64,000 nucleotides of DNA from the NCBI RefSeq assembly GCF_000196235.1, contig NC_008541.1, positions 3,348,001 to 3,412,000 on the forward strand, written 5' to 3'. The position numbers and the translations under genes are program-made. Below are positions 11,113 through 18,986 of this stretch, piece after piece. The notes below the pieces were generated by a model that saw nothing but the letters and a program-made list of their open reading frames with translations, did not search any database and was not told the DNA's origin. This DNA is from Arthrobacter sp. FB24. GTDB taxonomy: Bacteria > Actinomycetota > Actinomycetes > Actinomycetales > Micrococcaceae. The stretch's first letter is position 1; every line of letters begins with the position of its first letter.

Positions 11113-11283
11113 TTGGCTCGACACGGTCCATGACTGTGGAGCTTTACTTCGTTCACCTGCGCTGGCCGCCCTATGTTCAGGGTCCTTCGTCCGGAAATCC
11201 ACTGGCTCTCCCGCGCACAACTGCAGAATTGAGCGATGCCCAGGAGAGTGGATTTCCAACAACCGACGGTCTTTGGTCCTTCA
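11113..11283 (-). ncRNA. Ribosomal protein L10 leader (cis-regulatory)
   Basis: The leader contains a long-range helix pairing GGAAATCCACT (11257-11247 on the minus strand) with AGTGGATTTCC (11203-11193). It continues into CTC/GAG across an asymmetric two-base bulge, which resembles the kink-turn helix bound by L10-(L12)4. The promoter at one end and the terminator-like hairpin at the other fit feedback attenuation. The family assignment rests on position and shape; I could not run a covariance model. Confidence 0.65.
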
Positions 11284-11313
11284 AGCTTACGGGCAACGCC
11301 GCCCGTACTCCAA
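11284..11313 (-). promoter_or_regulatory. Probable rplJ promoter
   Basis: TTGGAG (11313-11308) and TAAGCT (11289-11284) on the minus strand are separated by 18 bp, immediately upstream of the L10 leader helix. The spacer contains its own inverted repeat (ACGGGC...GCCCGT). Confidence 0.5.
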
Positions 11314-11324
11314 ATCGGCGCTGT

Positions 11325-12449
11325 TCAGCTGCTGCTCGGTCCGAGGTCCGGGAGGTCCTTCTGCCATATCCCCGTGACGCCTGCGGTGTTGAAGCCCAGC
11401 TGCTGGTTGACTTTGAGCAGGTATCTGTTTTCCGGGGCATTCCAGGTGTAGATGACCCTGGCGTCGGGGAACTGTTCGGTGAGGCGCACCATGTTGGCCA
11501 CCTTGATCAGGAGGCCCAGCTTGTTGCCCCGGTGTTCCTGCATCACCACGGTATCGTCCTGGAACACCACGTCCTGCCGCTGGGACAGGACGCTGATCGT
11601 CGTTAGCCCCACCAGGGTGCCGGTGGCGATATGTTCGACGGCGGTGACCACCGTTCGCCGTCCCTGCGCGATAGTGGCGTCCTCCGCCTTCCGGATCATG
11701 GCGCCGTCGAACACCATCTGCTCGTCGGTCCGGGTGGACGGTTCGGTATCTCCACCGGCCTGGTTCTCCAGGGCGGCTACGCCCTCGAGCCAGATGTCAG
11801 GGCACCTGTCCGTCCAGTGATGCAGGCGGTAGCGGCCCGCGTTGGCCTGCTCGGCCTCGTCCGAGAGTTCTGCGACCAGCTTGGTGTCCAGCGGCAGCAG
11901 GCACGAGCTGAACTGCTCAATGTGCTGCAGGGTGTAGCCGGTCTTCCGGGCGAACTCCACTTCCCGGCTTCCCATCGGAACAAAGCCAAGCCCGGAGCCG
12001 GGGACCAACTGGTCGTCCGCGGAGCTGCTCAATGAAACGCCGGGGTGGTTGGTGTCGATCAGGATCATGCTCCGGCCTTCTGCCCGGGCAAACTGCTCGG
12101 CTGCTTCCAGCAACTGGCGTCCCACTCCCTGCCGCTGGAATTCCGGCAGGATGTCCAGCGTAAACTCCGCTAGGTCGAGGTTGTCGGCCAAGGGCAGGGC
12201 GATGTCCACCGTGCCCACAATGTTGCCCTCCACCCTGGCCACCAGGATGACCTGGCGTTCGTAGGGATCGGCAAATTCCAGGAGCTTCTCAAGCGGCGTG
12301 TAGGCGAGATCGTCACTCCCCCACGTTTGCATCCGTACCTTCCGGCCAACTTCGACGGCGGCCAGGAAATCGGCGCTATCGGGCCCGTCGAGGGAATCGG
12401 GAATCCAGAGTTGTTCGATCCGTACGTCTTCAACCATAGAGGGCGTCAT
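11325..12449 (-). CDS. GNAT family N-acetyltransferase (two-domain)
   Basis: About 374 aa with two tandem GNAT folds. The first carries the acetyl-CoA loop QRQGVGRQLLEAAEQFAR near residues 105-120. The second has EHRGNKLGLLIKVANM and ends in ENRYLLKVNQQLGFNTAG and IWQKDL. ATG 12449 overlaps the stop of a decayed GNAT fragment as ATGA, which suggests this was once a coupled gene in a tandem array. An alternative GTG at 12467 exists. The substrate is unknown; the two-domain layout recalls MshD, but the sequence is clearly different. It lies between the ribosomal operons and is about 37% like its upstream neighbour by eye only. Confidence 0.8.
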   Translation of the reverse strand: MTPSMVEDVRIEQLWIPDSLDGPDSADFLAAVEVGRKVRMQTWGSDDLAYTPLEKLLEFADPYERQVILVARVEGNIVGTVDIALPLADNLDLAEFTLDILPEFQRQGVGRQLLEAAEQFARAEGRSMILIDTNHPGVSLSSSADDQLVPGSGLGFVPMGSREVEFARKTGYTLQHIEQFSSCLLPLDTKLVAELSDEAEQANAGRYRLHHWTDRCPDIWLEGVAALENQAGGDTEPSTRTDEQMVFDGAMIRKAEDATIAQGRRTVVTAVEHIATGTLVGLTTISVLSQRQDVVFQDDTVVMQEHRGNKLGLLIKVANMVRLTEQFPDARVIYTWNAPENRYLLKVNQQLGFNTAGVTGIWQKDLPDLGPSSS

Positions 12450-12561
12450 TCCAGTCGTTTCTGCCACTCACCTTCAAAGCCGGCGGGCTTGAAACCAAGC
12501 GAATAATTATCGCCAGCATATGCCGGTTTGCGCTGGCATTCCATGCAATGACCGACTCCGG
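12446..12561 (-). pseudogene. 3' remnant of a third GNAT acetyltransferase gene, frameshifted
   Basis: Directly after the stop of the upstream GNAT gene, the same frame reads ESVIAWNASANRHMLAI. It matches the C-terminal motif of both neighbours (RIITFNAAENDHMLAIN and RVIYTWNAPENRYLLKVN). The match then jumps one frame and continues YSLGFKPAGFEGEWQKRLE before a stop at 12446. Restoring one A in the ATAATTAT run near 12505 would join the two halves. About 37 codons survive. This is the end of a tandem copy lost by deletion. Its TGA overlaps the ATG of the downstream GNAT gene. Confidence 0.8.
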
Positions 12562-13653
12562 TCACAGCGCCTTCTGCCATTCGCCGTCATACCCCTCCGG
12601 GTGGAATCCGAGCGCCACGTTGATGGCCAGCATGTGATCGTTTTCCGCAGCGTTGAACGTGATGATCCGCTCCACCCCCGGGTAGCCGGCGAGCAGACGG
12701 CGGATGTTGAGTATCTTGACCAGCATGCCCAGGCGGTGCCCCCGGTGGTGGCTGGCCACCAGGGTATCGTCCTGGTTTGCCAGCCACGGCTTCGCGTCGG
12801 ACACCTGCAGGACGGAGTACGCGGCCAGTTCTCCCGTGGCCCGGTGCCGGGCGCCGGCCACCAGGGATGCCAGGCCCGCCTTCTGCCATGTATCCTCCAC
12901 ATGGCGGACCCGGGCCACATCCCAGGACTCCTCGTCGTAGTTGAGCGCGCCCACCGGGGTGTCCGTGCTCATACGCGACATAAGGACGGCAAGTTGTTGT
13001 GCCAACCCATCCGGGCAGCGGTCTGTCCAGTGCAGCAGTTCGTACTGCTCCCCGGACTTCTCCAGCGCCTCGGTTTCGAGGGCAGCCAGGGTATCCCCTG
13101 CGAGGGGCAACTCTAAGGCGCTGAAGCGTTCCACCTGTTCCAGCCTGTAGCCGGCCGCCAGAGCGAAACGCACCCCTCGGGCGGCTGCCGGCACGCCGCC
13201 GGTTCCCGTTTCGGGTTTGAGCACCCCGGCACCCCCGGCGTCAAAGTCCGCCGGGTGTTCCGTGAACGTCTGCAAGGTGGTGCATCCGCGTGCCGCCGCC
13301 AGCTCTTCGGCATGGCGCAGTAGCGCCCTGCCGATGCCGCGTCCGGAGAACTCCGCCAGGACGTTTACGTGGAGGACTGCGGTGTGGACGTTCTCCTGGA
13401 TCCCGAAGCGGATCCAGGACCGCGCCACCATTCGCCCGTCCAGCCACACGAAGAAGAGCCGCAACTGCGTGTAGGGGTTGTCGCGCCAGTACTGGAGCCG
13501 GGCTTCCTGGGGCGACGAACGGTCCGCATTTCCCCAGGTTTCCAGCACCAGCGCATCGCTGAGTTCCCCGAACTCCCGGAATGCGCCTGCATCCGGAGAG
13601 TCGACGGCCGCGGGCAGGACGAGGGGTTCGATGAGGTACGGCAGTGCAGTCAC
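12562..13653 (-). CDS. GNAT family N-acetyltransferase (two-domain)
   Basis: A 363-aa protein with two GNAT domains. The N-terminal one shows the acetyl-CoA loop EFSGRGIGRALLRHAEELAAARG near residues 105-127. The C-terminal one shows SHHRGHRLGMLVKILNIRRLL and ends NDHMLAINVALGF...YDGEWQKAL. Start GTG 13653 has no good ribosome-binding site, but a TAGGCT box lies exactly 6 bp upstream, so the mRNA is probably leaderless. It is a paralogue of the gene at 11325-12449. The acetyl acceptor is unknown. Confidence 0.82.
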   Translation of the reverse strand: MTALPYLIEPLVLPAAVDSPDAGAFREFGELSDALVLETWGNADRSSPQEARLQYWRDNPYTQLRLFFVWLDGRMVARSWIRFGIQENVHTAVLHVNVLAEFSGRGIGRALLRHAEELAAARGCTTLQTFTEHPADFDAGGAGVLKPETGTGGVPAAARGVRFALAAGYRLEQVERFSALELPLAGDTLAALETEALEKSGEQYELLHWTDRCPDGLAQQLAVLMSRMSTDTPVGALNYDEESWDVARVRHVEDTWQKAGLASLVAGARHRATGELAAYSVLQVSDAKPWLANQDDTLVASHHRGHRLGMLVKILNIRRLLAGYPGVERIITFNAAENDHMLAINVALGFHPEGYDGEWQKAL

Positions 13654-13659
13654 GGAGAC

Positions 13660-13665
13660 AGCCTA
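13660..13665 (-). promoter_or_regulatory. -10 box of a leaderless promoter
   Basis: TAGGCT, then six bases, then the GTG start of the GNAT gene. This spacing puts transcription at the start codon. Confidence 0.6.
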
Positions 13666-13738
13666 ACCGCCTGCCGGACCGCATCATACGAAAGGTCCCG
13701 GCCAACGCGGGTGCCGGCAAACGAAAGGACCCGGACGC

Positions 13739-13774
13739 AGAAAGACCGTCCCACAGCTGCGGGACGGTCTTTCT
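13739..13774 (-). terminator. rplA terminator
   Basis: A perfect 14-bp inverted repeat (AGAAAGACCGTCCC and its complement) with an 8-nt loop lies 18 bp after the rplA stop. The closing arm ends in TTTCT. It should end the rplK-rplA transcript before the divergently evolved GNAT pair. Confidence 0.85.
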
Positions 13775-13791
13775 GGCGGAACCGGCGAGGA

Positions 13792-14499
13792 TTAGACCTC
13801 GGTCAGGACCTTGGTGACGTTGGGGTCAACCGAAATACCCGGGCCGAACGTGGTAGCCACGGTGGCCTTCTGGATGTAGCGGCCCTTGGAAGCGGAGGGC
13901 TTCAGGCGAAGGACCTCTTCCAGTGCGGCTGCGTAGTTCTCAGCCAGCTTGATGGCGTCGAACGAAACCTTGCCGATGATGAAGTGCAGGTTGGAGTGCT
14001 TGTCGACGCGGAAGTCGATCTTGCCGCCCTTGATGTCGTTGACAGCCTTGGTGACGTCGGGAGTCACGGTGCCGGTCTTCGGGTTCGGCATCAGGTTACG
14101 CGGACCCAGAACCTTACCGAGGCGGCCAACCTTGCCCATGAGGTCAGGGGTAGCGACGGCTGCGTCGAAGTCGGTCCAGCCTGCTGCGATCTTTTCGATC
14201 AGGTCATCGGAACCAACGAAGTCGGCGCCGGCAGCGATTGCTGCTTCTGCCTTGTCGCCCGTTGCGAAGACGAGGACGCGGGCAACCTTACCGGTGCCGT
14301 GGGGCAGGTTAACGGTGCCGCGGACCATCTGGTCGGCCTTACGCGGGTCTACACCCAGGCGGAAAGCGACCTCAACGGTGGCGTCGAACTTGGACGGGTT
14401 GGTGTCCTTGGCCAGCGTCACTGCCTCGAACGGCGCGTAGAACTTCTCCGCGTCGATCTTGGCGGCGGCTGCCTCATATGCTTTGCTGCGCTTTGCCAT
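13792..14499 (-). CDS. rplA: Ribosomal protein uL1
   Basis: A 235-aa L1 stalk protein of the 50S subunit, also a translational repressor of its own operon in many bacteria. Start ATG 14499 ([15 protein letters not shown]) follows AAGGAG. The frame is open 30 codons upstream, but that part is not conserved. The signature [17 protein letters not shown] is present near residues 125-142, as is [19 protein letters not shown]. It follows rplK with a 176-bp spacer. Confidence 0.98.
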   Translation of the reverse strand: MAKRSKAYEAAAAKIDAEKFYAPFEAVTLAKDTNPSKFDATVEVAFRLGVDPRKADQMVRGTVNLPHGTGKVARVLVFATGDKAEAAIAAGADFVGSDDLIEKIAAGWTDFDAAVATPDLMGKVGRLGKVLGPRNLMPNPKTGTVTPDVTKAVNDIKGGKIDFRVDKHSNLHFIIGKVSFDAIKLAENYAAALEEVLRLKPSASKGRYIQKATVATTFGPGISVDPNVTKVLTEV

Positions 14500-14675
14500 G
14501 CTGCTTATTCTCCTTGTGCAGTTGTGGTCTGCGGACCGCGCTGGGCCCTGCCACAGTTGGATGATCGGGCTGGATCTCCAACATTTCAATGATTCAGTGG
14601 TGCCGGTCTCCCGGCGGTGCCGTCCGGCGTCGTAGTCGGTTGTCCGAATACGCGAGCCGCATCAGCGGTGGGGAA

Positions 14676-15107
14676 TTAACCCTCGACGGTGATACCCATG
14701 GAACGGGCGGTGCCGGCGATGATCTTCGCTGCGCCTTCGAGGCTGGTGGCGTTGAGGTCTTCCATCTTGGTGGAGGCGATCTCGTTGACCTGGGCCTGGG
14801 TCAGCTTGGCAACCTTGACGGTGTGCGGGGTAGCTGAACCCTTGGCGACGCCTGCAGCCTTTTTGATGAGCTCTGCAGCCGGCGGGGTCTTGGTGATGAA
14901 CGTGAACGAGCGGTCTTCGTAGACCGTGATTTCAACAGGAATAACGTTGCCGCGCTGGGCTTCCGTCGCAGCGTTGTACGCCTTGCAGAATTCCATGATG
15001 TTGACACCGTGCTGGCCAAGCGCAGGACCGATCGGCGGGGCCGGGTTGGCGGCACCTGCCTGGATCTGCAGCTTGATGAGGCCGGTGACCTTCTTCTTGG
15101 GAGCCAA
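14676..15107 (-). CDS. rplK: Ribosomal protein uL11
   Basis: A 143-aa protein of the GTPase-associated centre, needed for stringent-response signalling. It shows [22 protein letters not shown] near the N-terminus and [12 protein letters not shown] at the C-terminus. The start is TTG 15107, supported by AGAAGGA 7 nt upstream and by the exact family N-terminus [15 protein letters not shown]. It is preceded by nusG after 131 bp. Confidence 0.98.
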
Positions 15108-15238
15108 TGTAGGGTCCTTCTCTCAATTACGTCCTGGGACACAGGAGCGTGCCTCAGGTTGGTGGCCGCCATGGCGAGGCGGCCGGCCGCTTCGTGGCTG
15201 CTAAGCGGGCAGCCCCGGAGCGAATTCTGTGGGTGTTG

Positions 15239-16102
15239 CTAGATCTTGGTGACCTGGTTGAATGCCAGGGTGACCGGGGTCTCACGCTCGAAGATGGAGA
15301 CCAGTACCACGAGGGTCTGGGAATCGACCTTGATCTCGGAGATCGTGGCGGGGAGGGTCTCGAACGGACCTTCCTTGACGATGACGGACTCGCCGACCTC
15401 GAAGTCGACGTCCACGGGAGCCGCAGCGTGCTTGACCGGCTTGCCCTTCTCGGCCTGCTCTTCTTCGAAGACGGGGGCGAGCATGGAGAAGACCTCGTCG
15501 AGGCGGAGCGGTACGGGGTTGTGGGCGTTGCCCACGAAGCCGGTGACACCCGGGGTGTGCCGGACGGCACCCCACGAGGCATCCGTAAGGTCCATGCGGA
15601 CCAGCACGTAGCCGGGGATGCGAACGCGGTTGATGACCTTGCGCTGGGCGTTCTTGATCTCCACGACTTCTTCCATGGGAACCTGGATTTCGAAGATGTA
15701 ATCTTCCATGTCCAGGGTCTGGATGCGGGTTTCAAGGTTGGCCTTCACGCGGTTTTCGTAACCTGCGTAAGAATGGATGACGTACCAGTCGCCTTCCTGG
15801 CGGCGCAGCTTGGCCTTGAATTCCTCAGCCGGATCAACCTCTGCCTTAGCGGCCGCGGCGGCCAAGGCGTCAGCCTCATCTTCGTCGGATTCAGCGGCTT
15901 CGCCAGTTTCGGCGTCAGCAACTTCATCGCGCGCGGCGTCGTCAGCATCAGCGTCAGCGTCGGCCTCAGAGGAATCGTCGATGGAATCGGGCGCAGCAGA
16001 CTCAACCTCGGACTCTTCCCCGGCTACCGCCGCGGCGTCTGTCGTATTGTCCGTGGACCCATCCAGCTCAGTCTCAGTTACCTCGAGCTCCTGCTCAGAC
16101 AC
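15239..16102 (-). CDS. nusG: Transcription termination/antitermination factor NusG
   Basis: A 287-aa protein that links RNA polymerase to ribosomes and Rho. The start is taken as GTG 16102, with CAGGAG upstream; an ATG ten codons earlier lacks such a site. The first 95 residues are a very acidic Glu/Asp/Ala extension typical of actinobacterial NusG. The NGN domain follows ([20 protein letters not shown] ... [13 protein letters not shown] ... [12 protein letters not shown]), then the KOW domain ([21 protein letters not shown]). It is downstream of secE, as is usual. Confidence 0.97.
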   Translation of the reverse strand: MSEQELEVTETELDGSTDNTTDAAAVAGEESEVESAAPDSIDDSSEADADADADDAARDEVADAETGEAAESDEDEADALAAAAAKAEVDPAEEFKAKLRRQEGDWYVIHSYAGYENRVKANLETRIQTLDMEDYIFEIQVPMEEVVEIKNAQRKVINRVRIPGYVLVRMDLTDASWGAVRHTPGVTGFVGNAHNPVPLRLDEVFSMLAPVFEEEQAEKGKPVKHAAAPVDVDFEVGESVIVKEGPFETLPATISEIKVDSQTLVVLVSIFERETPVTLAFNQVTKI

Positions 16103-16218
16103 TTGGTCTCCTGCTTCCTCATTGCCTAACATGCCTATTTAAATGGCTCAATTCCGCACACCCCGTGAACGCTTCCGGATTATCGGGAGCATGCCACGCA
16201 GTCTGCGGACGGATCGCC

Positions 16219-16488
16219 TTAGCGGTCCGTGGGGCCTGTGCCGCCGAAGACCCAGCTCACTCCGGTCCCGAAAGCCAAGTCCAGGACGGTAACAATGAGC
16301 ATCATGATGATCACGAACACCAGCACCACGAGCGTGTAGTTGATCAGTTCCTTGCGGGTGGGTGCTACGACCTTCTTCAGTTCGCCGATGACCTGGCGGA
16401 TGAAGAGTGCGATGCGAGCGAAGAAGCCGGATTTGGCGGCATTCTTGGCGGGGCGGCCCTTGGAGCTGCTTGCAGCCGTTTCGGTCAC
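16219..16488 (-). CDS. secE: Preprotein translocase subunit SecE
   Basis: A small membrane subunit of the SecYEG channel, 89 aa from GTG 16488, which has GAGGA a few bases upstream. An ATG at 16503 would add five residues but has GAGG directly against it. The amphipathic helix FIRQVIGELKKVVAPTRKEL is followed by one transmembrane segment (INYTLVVLVFVIIMMLIVTVLDLAFG), the diagnostic SecE layout. tRNA-Trp lies just upstream and nusG downstream. Confidence 0.93.
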   Translation of the reverse strand: MTETAASSSKGRPAKNAAKSGFFARIALFIRQVIGELKKVVAPTRKELINYTLVVLVFVIIMMLIVTVLDLAFGTGVSWVFGGTGPTDR

Positions 16489-16584
16489 CTGGTCCTCACT
16501 CATCCTCGCAAATGTCGGATACCCGGCTCTGAACTGAACCATGGTTGCTGCGCTGGCTCCGGCTAACCGCCGGAACCGCTTGCG

Positions 16585-16657
16585 CAGGGCAGACAGGACT
16601 CGAACCTGCAACCTGCGGTTTTGGAGACCGCTGCGCTACCAATTGCGCCACTACCCT
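16585..16657 (-). tRNA. tRNA-Trp (anticodon CCA)
   Basis: A 73-nt cloverleaf on the minus strand. The acceptor AGGGTAG pairs with CTGCCCT, the D-arm GCGCAATTGGTAGCGC is canonical, the anticodon loop is CTCCAAA with CCA in place, and the T-loop is TTCGAGT. CCA is not encoded. tRNA-Trp ahead of secE is a common actinobacterial arrangement. Confidence 0.96.
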
Positions 16658-16740
16658 ATGGATCGAAAACCAAACACACCACACATCCCGCAGACTTCAC
16701 GGGGCGCAGGGCATCATCGTGTTTTCAACACCGGAGAACT

Positions 16741-16770
16741 AGTCTACGCAACAACTGCGCTTACGTCGAA
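16741..16770 (-). promoter_or_regulatory. Probable promoter for tRNA-Trp (and possibly secE-nusG)
   Basis: TTCGAC (16770-16765) and TAGACT (16746-16741) on the minus strand with an 18-bp spacer, about 85 bp before the tRNA. The rest of the 275-bp stretch to the aminotransferase gene shows no other feature. Confidence 0.45.
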
Positions 16771-16932
16771 CCAGCCTCATTTCGGACCTTCTTCGCGGCT
16801 GCCAGTGCCTGCCGACCGGGACACGGTCACATTCCTGGCCGTCACGCTGAACGATCCGCTGAACAGCATAGAGTAGATCTCGTCGAATCCCACATCCAGC
16901 CATCGAGCTGCAAGCGAAGAATGGACCCCGCC

Positions 16933-18150
16933 ATGCCTGCCGCCCGCGTTTCCCAACGCATTTCCGCTATTGCCGAATCCGCCACCCTGGCCGTCGATGC
17001 CAAGGCCAAGGCACTCAAGGCAGCCGGACGGCCGGTCATCGGCTTCGGCGCCGGGGAACCCGACTTCCCGACCCCTGGCTACATTGTGCAGGCCGCCATT
17101 GAGGCCGCCGGCCAGCCGAAGTACCACCGCTACTCCCCCGCCGGAGGGCTGCCGGAACTCAAGCAGGCCATTGCGGACAAGACGTTCCGGGACTCCGGCT
17201 ACAAGGCCCAGGCGTCGCAGATCCTGGTCACCAACGGCGGCAAGCAGGCCGTCTACAACACCTTCGCCACGCTGGTTGATCCGGGCGATGAGATCATTGT
17301 TCCCACGCCGTTCTGGACCACCTACCCGGAAGCCATCCGGCTGGCCGGCGGTGTGCCGGTGGAGGTCTTCGCCGGCCCGGAACAGGACTACCTGGTCACC
17401 GTGGAGCAGCTGGAAGCGGCCCTGACCGAGCGCACCAAAATCCTGCTGTTCGTCTCGCCGTCCAACCCCACCGGTTCCGTGTACTCGCCGGAGCAGGTCC
17501 GCGAAATCGGTTTGTGGGCCGCGTCCAAGGGACTGTGGGTGGTCACCGACGAAATCTACGAGCACCTCACCTATGACGGCGTTCCCTTCACATCCATTGC
17601 CACGGCGGTTCCCGAACTCGGCGACAAGGTGGTCATCCTCAACGGCGTCGCCAAGACCTACGCCATGACCGGCTGGCGGGTGGGCTGGATGATCGGTCCG
17701 GCCGACGTCATCAAGGCGGCCACCAACCTGCAGTCCCACGCCACGTCCAACGTCTCCAACATCATGCAGATCGCGGCCCTCGCCGCCGTCTCCGGCCCGC
17801 TCACCGCGGTGGACGAGATGAAGGTGGCCTTCGACCGCCGCCGGAAGGCGATTGTCGCCGGCCTGAACGCCATCGACGGCGTGGAATGCCCGACGCCGAA
17901 GGGCGCCTTTTACGTCTACGCGGACGTCCGTGGCCTGCTGGGCAAGGAATTCGAGACGGCGAACGGAACCGTCCGCCCGCAGACTTCCGCCGAGCTCGCT
18001 GCGCTCATCCTGGATGAGGTGGAGGTTGCGGTTGTCCCGGGCGAGGCATTCGGACCCTCAGGCTACCTGCGGCTCTCCTACGCCCTTGGCGACGACGATC
18101 TCGCCACCGGAGTGGCACGGCTCCAGGGCTTCCTCGGCAAGGCCAAATAG
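16933..18150 (+). CDS. Pyridoxal phosphate-dependent aminotransferase (aspartate aminotransferase family)
   Basis: Class I/II aminotransferase, 405 aa, moving amino groups between an amino acid (probably aspartate) and a 2-oxo acid. The start at ATG 16933 ([20 protein letters not shown]) fits the family; ATG 16921 is also possible. Visible motifs are [13 protein letters not shown] at the N-terminus, [25 protein letters not shown], the PLP lysine in [16 protein letters not shown] and the substrate-binding arginine in GYLRLSYAL near the C-terminus. It converges on the response-regulator gene across a repeat-filled 149-bp gap. Confidence 0.93.
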   Translation: MPAARVSQRISAIAESATLAVDAKAKALKAAGRPVIGFGAGEPDFPTPGYIVQAAIEAAGQPKYHRYSPAGGLPELKQAIADKTFRDSGYKAQASQILVTNGGKQAVYNTFATLVDPGDEIIVPTPFWTTYPEAIRLAGGVPVEVFAGPEQDYLVTVEQLEAALTERTKILLFVSPSNPTGSVYSPEQVREIGLWAASKGLWVVTDEIYEHLTYDGVPFTSIATAVPELGDKVVILNGVAKTYAMTGWRVGWMIGPADVIKAATNLQSHATSNVSNIMQIAALAAVSGPLTAVDEMKVAFDRRRKAIVAGLNAIDGVECPTPKGAFYVYADVRGLLGKEFETANGTVRPQTSAELAALILDEVEVAVVPGEAFGPSGYLRLSYALGDDDLATGVARLQGFLGKAK

Positions 18151-18176
18151 GCACGCTCTCTCACGTTTGGCAGCAA

Positions 18177-18289
18177 AAACACGGACGCTCTCTCACCGGC
18201 AAACTGGTCACCGGTGAGAGAGCGTTCGTGTTTGGGCGACAGGAAGTGAGAGAGCGTCTGTGTTTGGGCGACAGGAAGTGAGAGAGCGT
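18177..18289. repeat. Intergenic palindrome plus 32-bp tandem repeats
   Basis: Two 23-bp arms (18177-18199 and 18211-18233) are inverted with one mismatch around an 11-nt loop. The right arm begins GTGAGAGAGCGTTCGTGTTT, which also starts a 32-bp direct repeat: units at 18214-18245 and 18246-18277, then a partial third to about 18289. A further inverted copy of the core (CGCTCTCTCAC) lies at 18154-18164. It sits exactly between two converging genes, so a bidirectional terminator role is likely. Confidence 0.8.
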
Positions 18290-18299
18290 CCGGGGCGCG

Positions 18300-18986
18300 C
18301 TAGAGGAGCCGGCGTTCGGCCGCCCATTTGGTCAGTTCGTGGCGGCTGGAAAGCTGCAGCTTCCGCAGCACGGCGGACACGTGGGTTTCCACGGTCTTGA
18401 TGGAAATGAACAGCTCCTTGGCCACTTCCTTGTAGCTGTAGCCCCTCGCGATCAGCCGCATGACCTCCAGCTCACGGGCGGAGAGGCGGTCCAGTTCGTC
18501 GCCGGCGATATCTGCCGGTGCCGTGCCGAACGCATCCAGCACGAAACCCGCCAAACGGGGCGAAAAGACGGCGTCACCGCCGGCCACCCGCAATACGGCG
18601 TCACTGATTTCCGTGCCGGAGATGCTCTTGGTCACGTATCCGCGGGCGCCGGCGCGGATGACCGAAACGACATCTTCAGCGGCGTCCGAGACGCTAAGTG
18701 CGAGGAATCGGGTGGTGCCCAGCAGCGCGGCGGAACCGGCGATCACCTCGCGGCCGCCGCCGCCCAGCCCGCCGGGGAGGTGCACGTCCAGCAGGACCAC
18801 CTCGGGCCGGGTCTGCGCGATCACGGCGATGGCCTGTTCAACCGTTCCGGCTTCGCCCACCACGGTGACCCGGGCGTCCAGGTCCGCTTTGAGCCCCGAC
18901 CGGAAAATGGCGTGATCGTCCACGATGACCACCCGGATCGCCGGGGTGCCACCCGCTTCGGCACTCCCTGGTACGACGTTGTTCAC
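18300..18986 (-). CDS. LuxR-type response regulator (LiaR/DesR-like)
   Basis: A 228-aa response regulator. The receiver domain is at about residues 17-130, with acidic pocket VVIVDDHAIFRSGLKAD, phospho-acceptor Asp in VVLLDVHLPGG and the lysine of RGYVTKSISGTE. A LuxR/NarL helix-turn-helix follows at about 160-225 (LSARELEVMRLIARGYSYKEVAKELFIS...VETHVSAVLRKL). GTG 18986 overlaps the kinase stop (GTGA), so the two are translated together. With the PspC-containing kinase and the LiaF-like protein opposite, it probably controls an envelope-stress response. Confidence 0.92.
   Translation of the reverse strand: MNNVVPGSAEAGGTPAIRVVIVDDHAIFRSGLKADLDARVTVVGEAGTVEQAIAVIAQTRPEVVLLDVHLPGGLGGGGREVIAGSAALLGTTRFLALSVSDAAEDVVSVIRAGARGYVTKSISGTEISDAVLRVAGGDAVFSPRLAGFVLDAFGTAPADIAGDELDRLSARELEVMRLIARGYSYKEVAKELFISIKTVETHVSAVLRKLQLSSRHELTKWAAERRLL

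Noticed and set aside
18177..18289. CRISPR array
   Set aside because: Repeats are adjacent tandem units with inverted copies and no unique spacers, and no cas genes are nearby.
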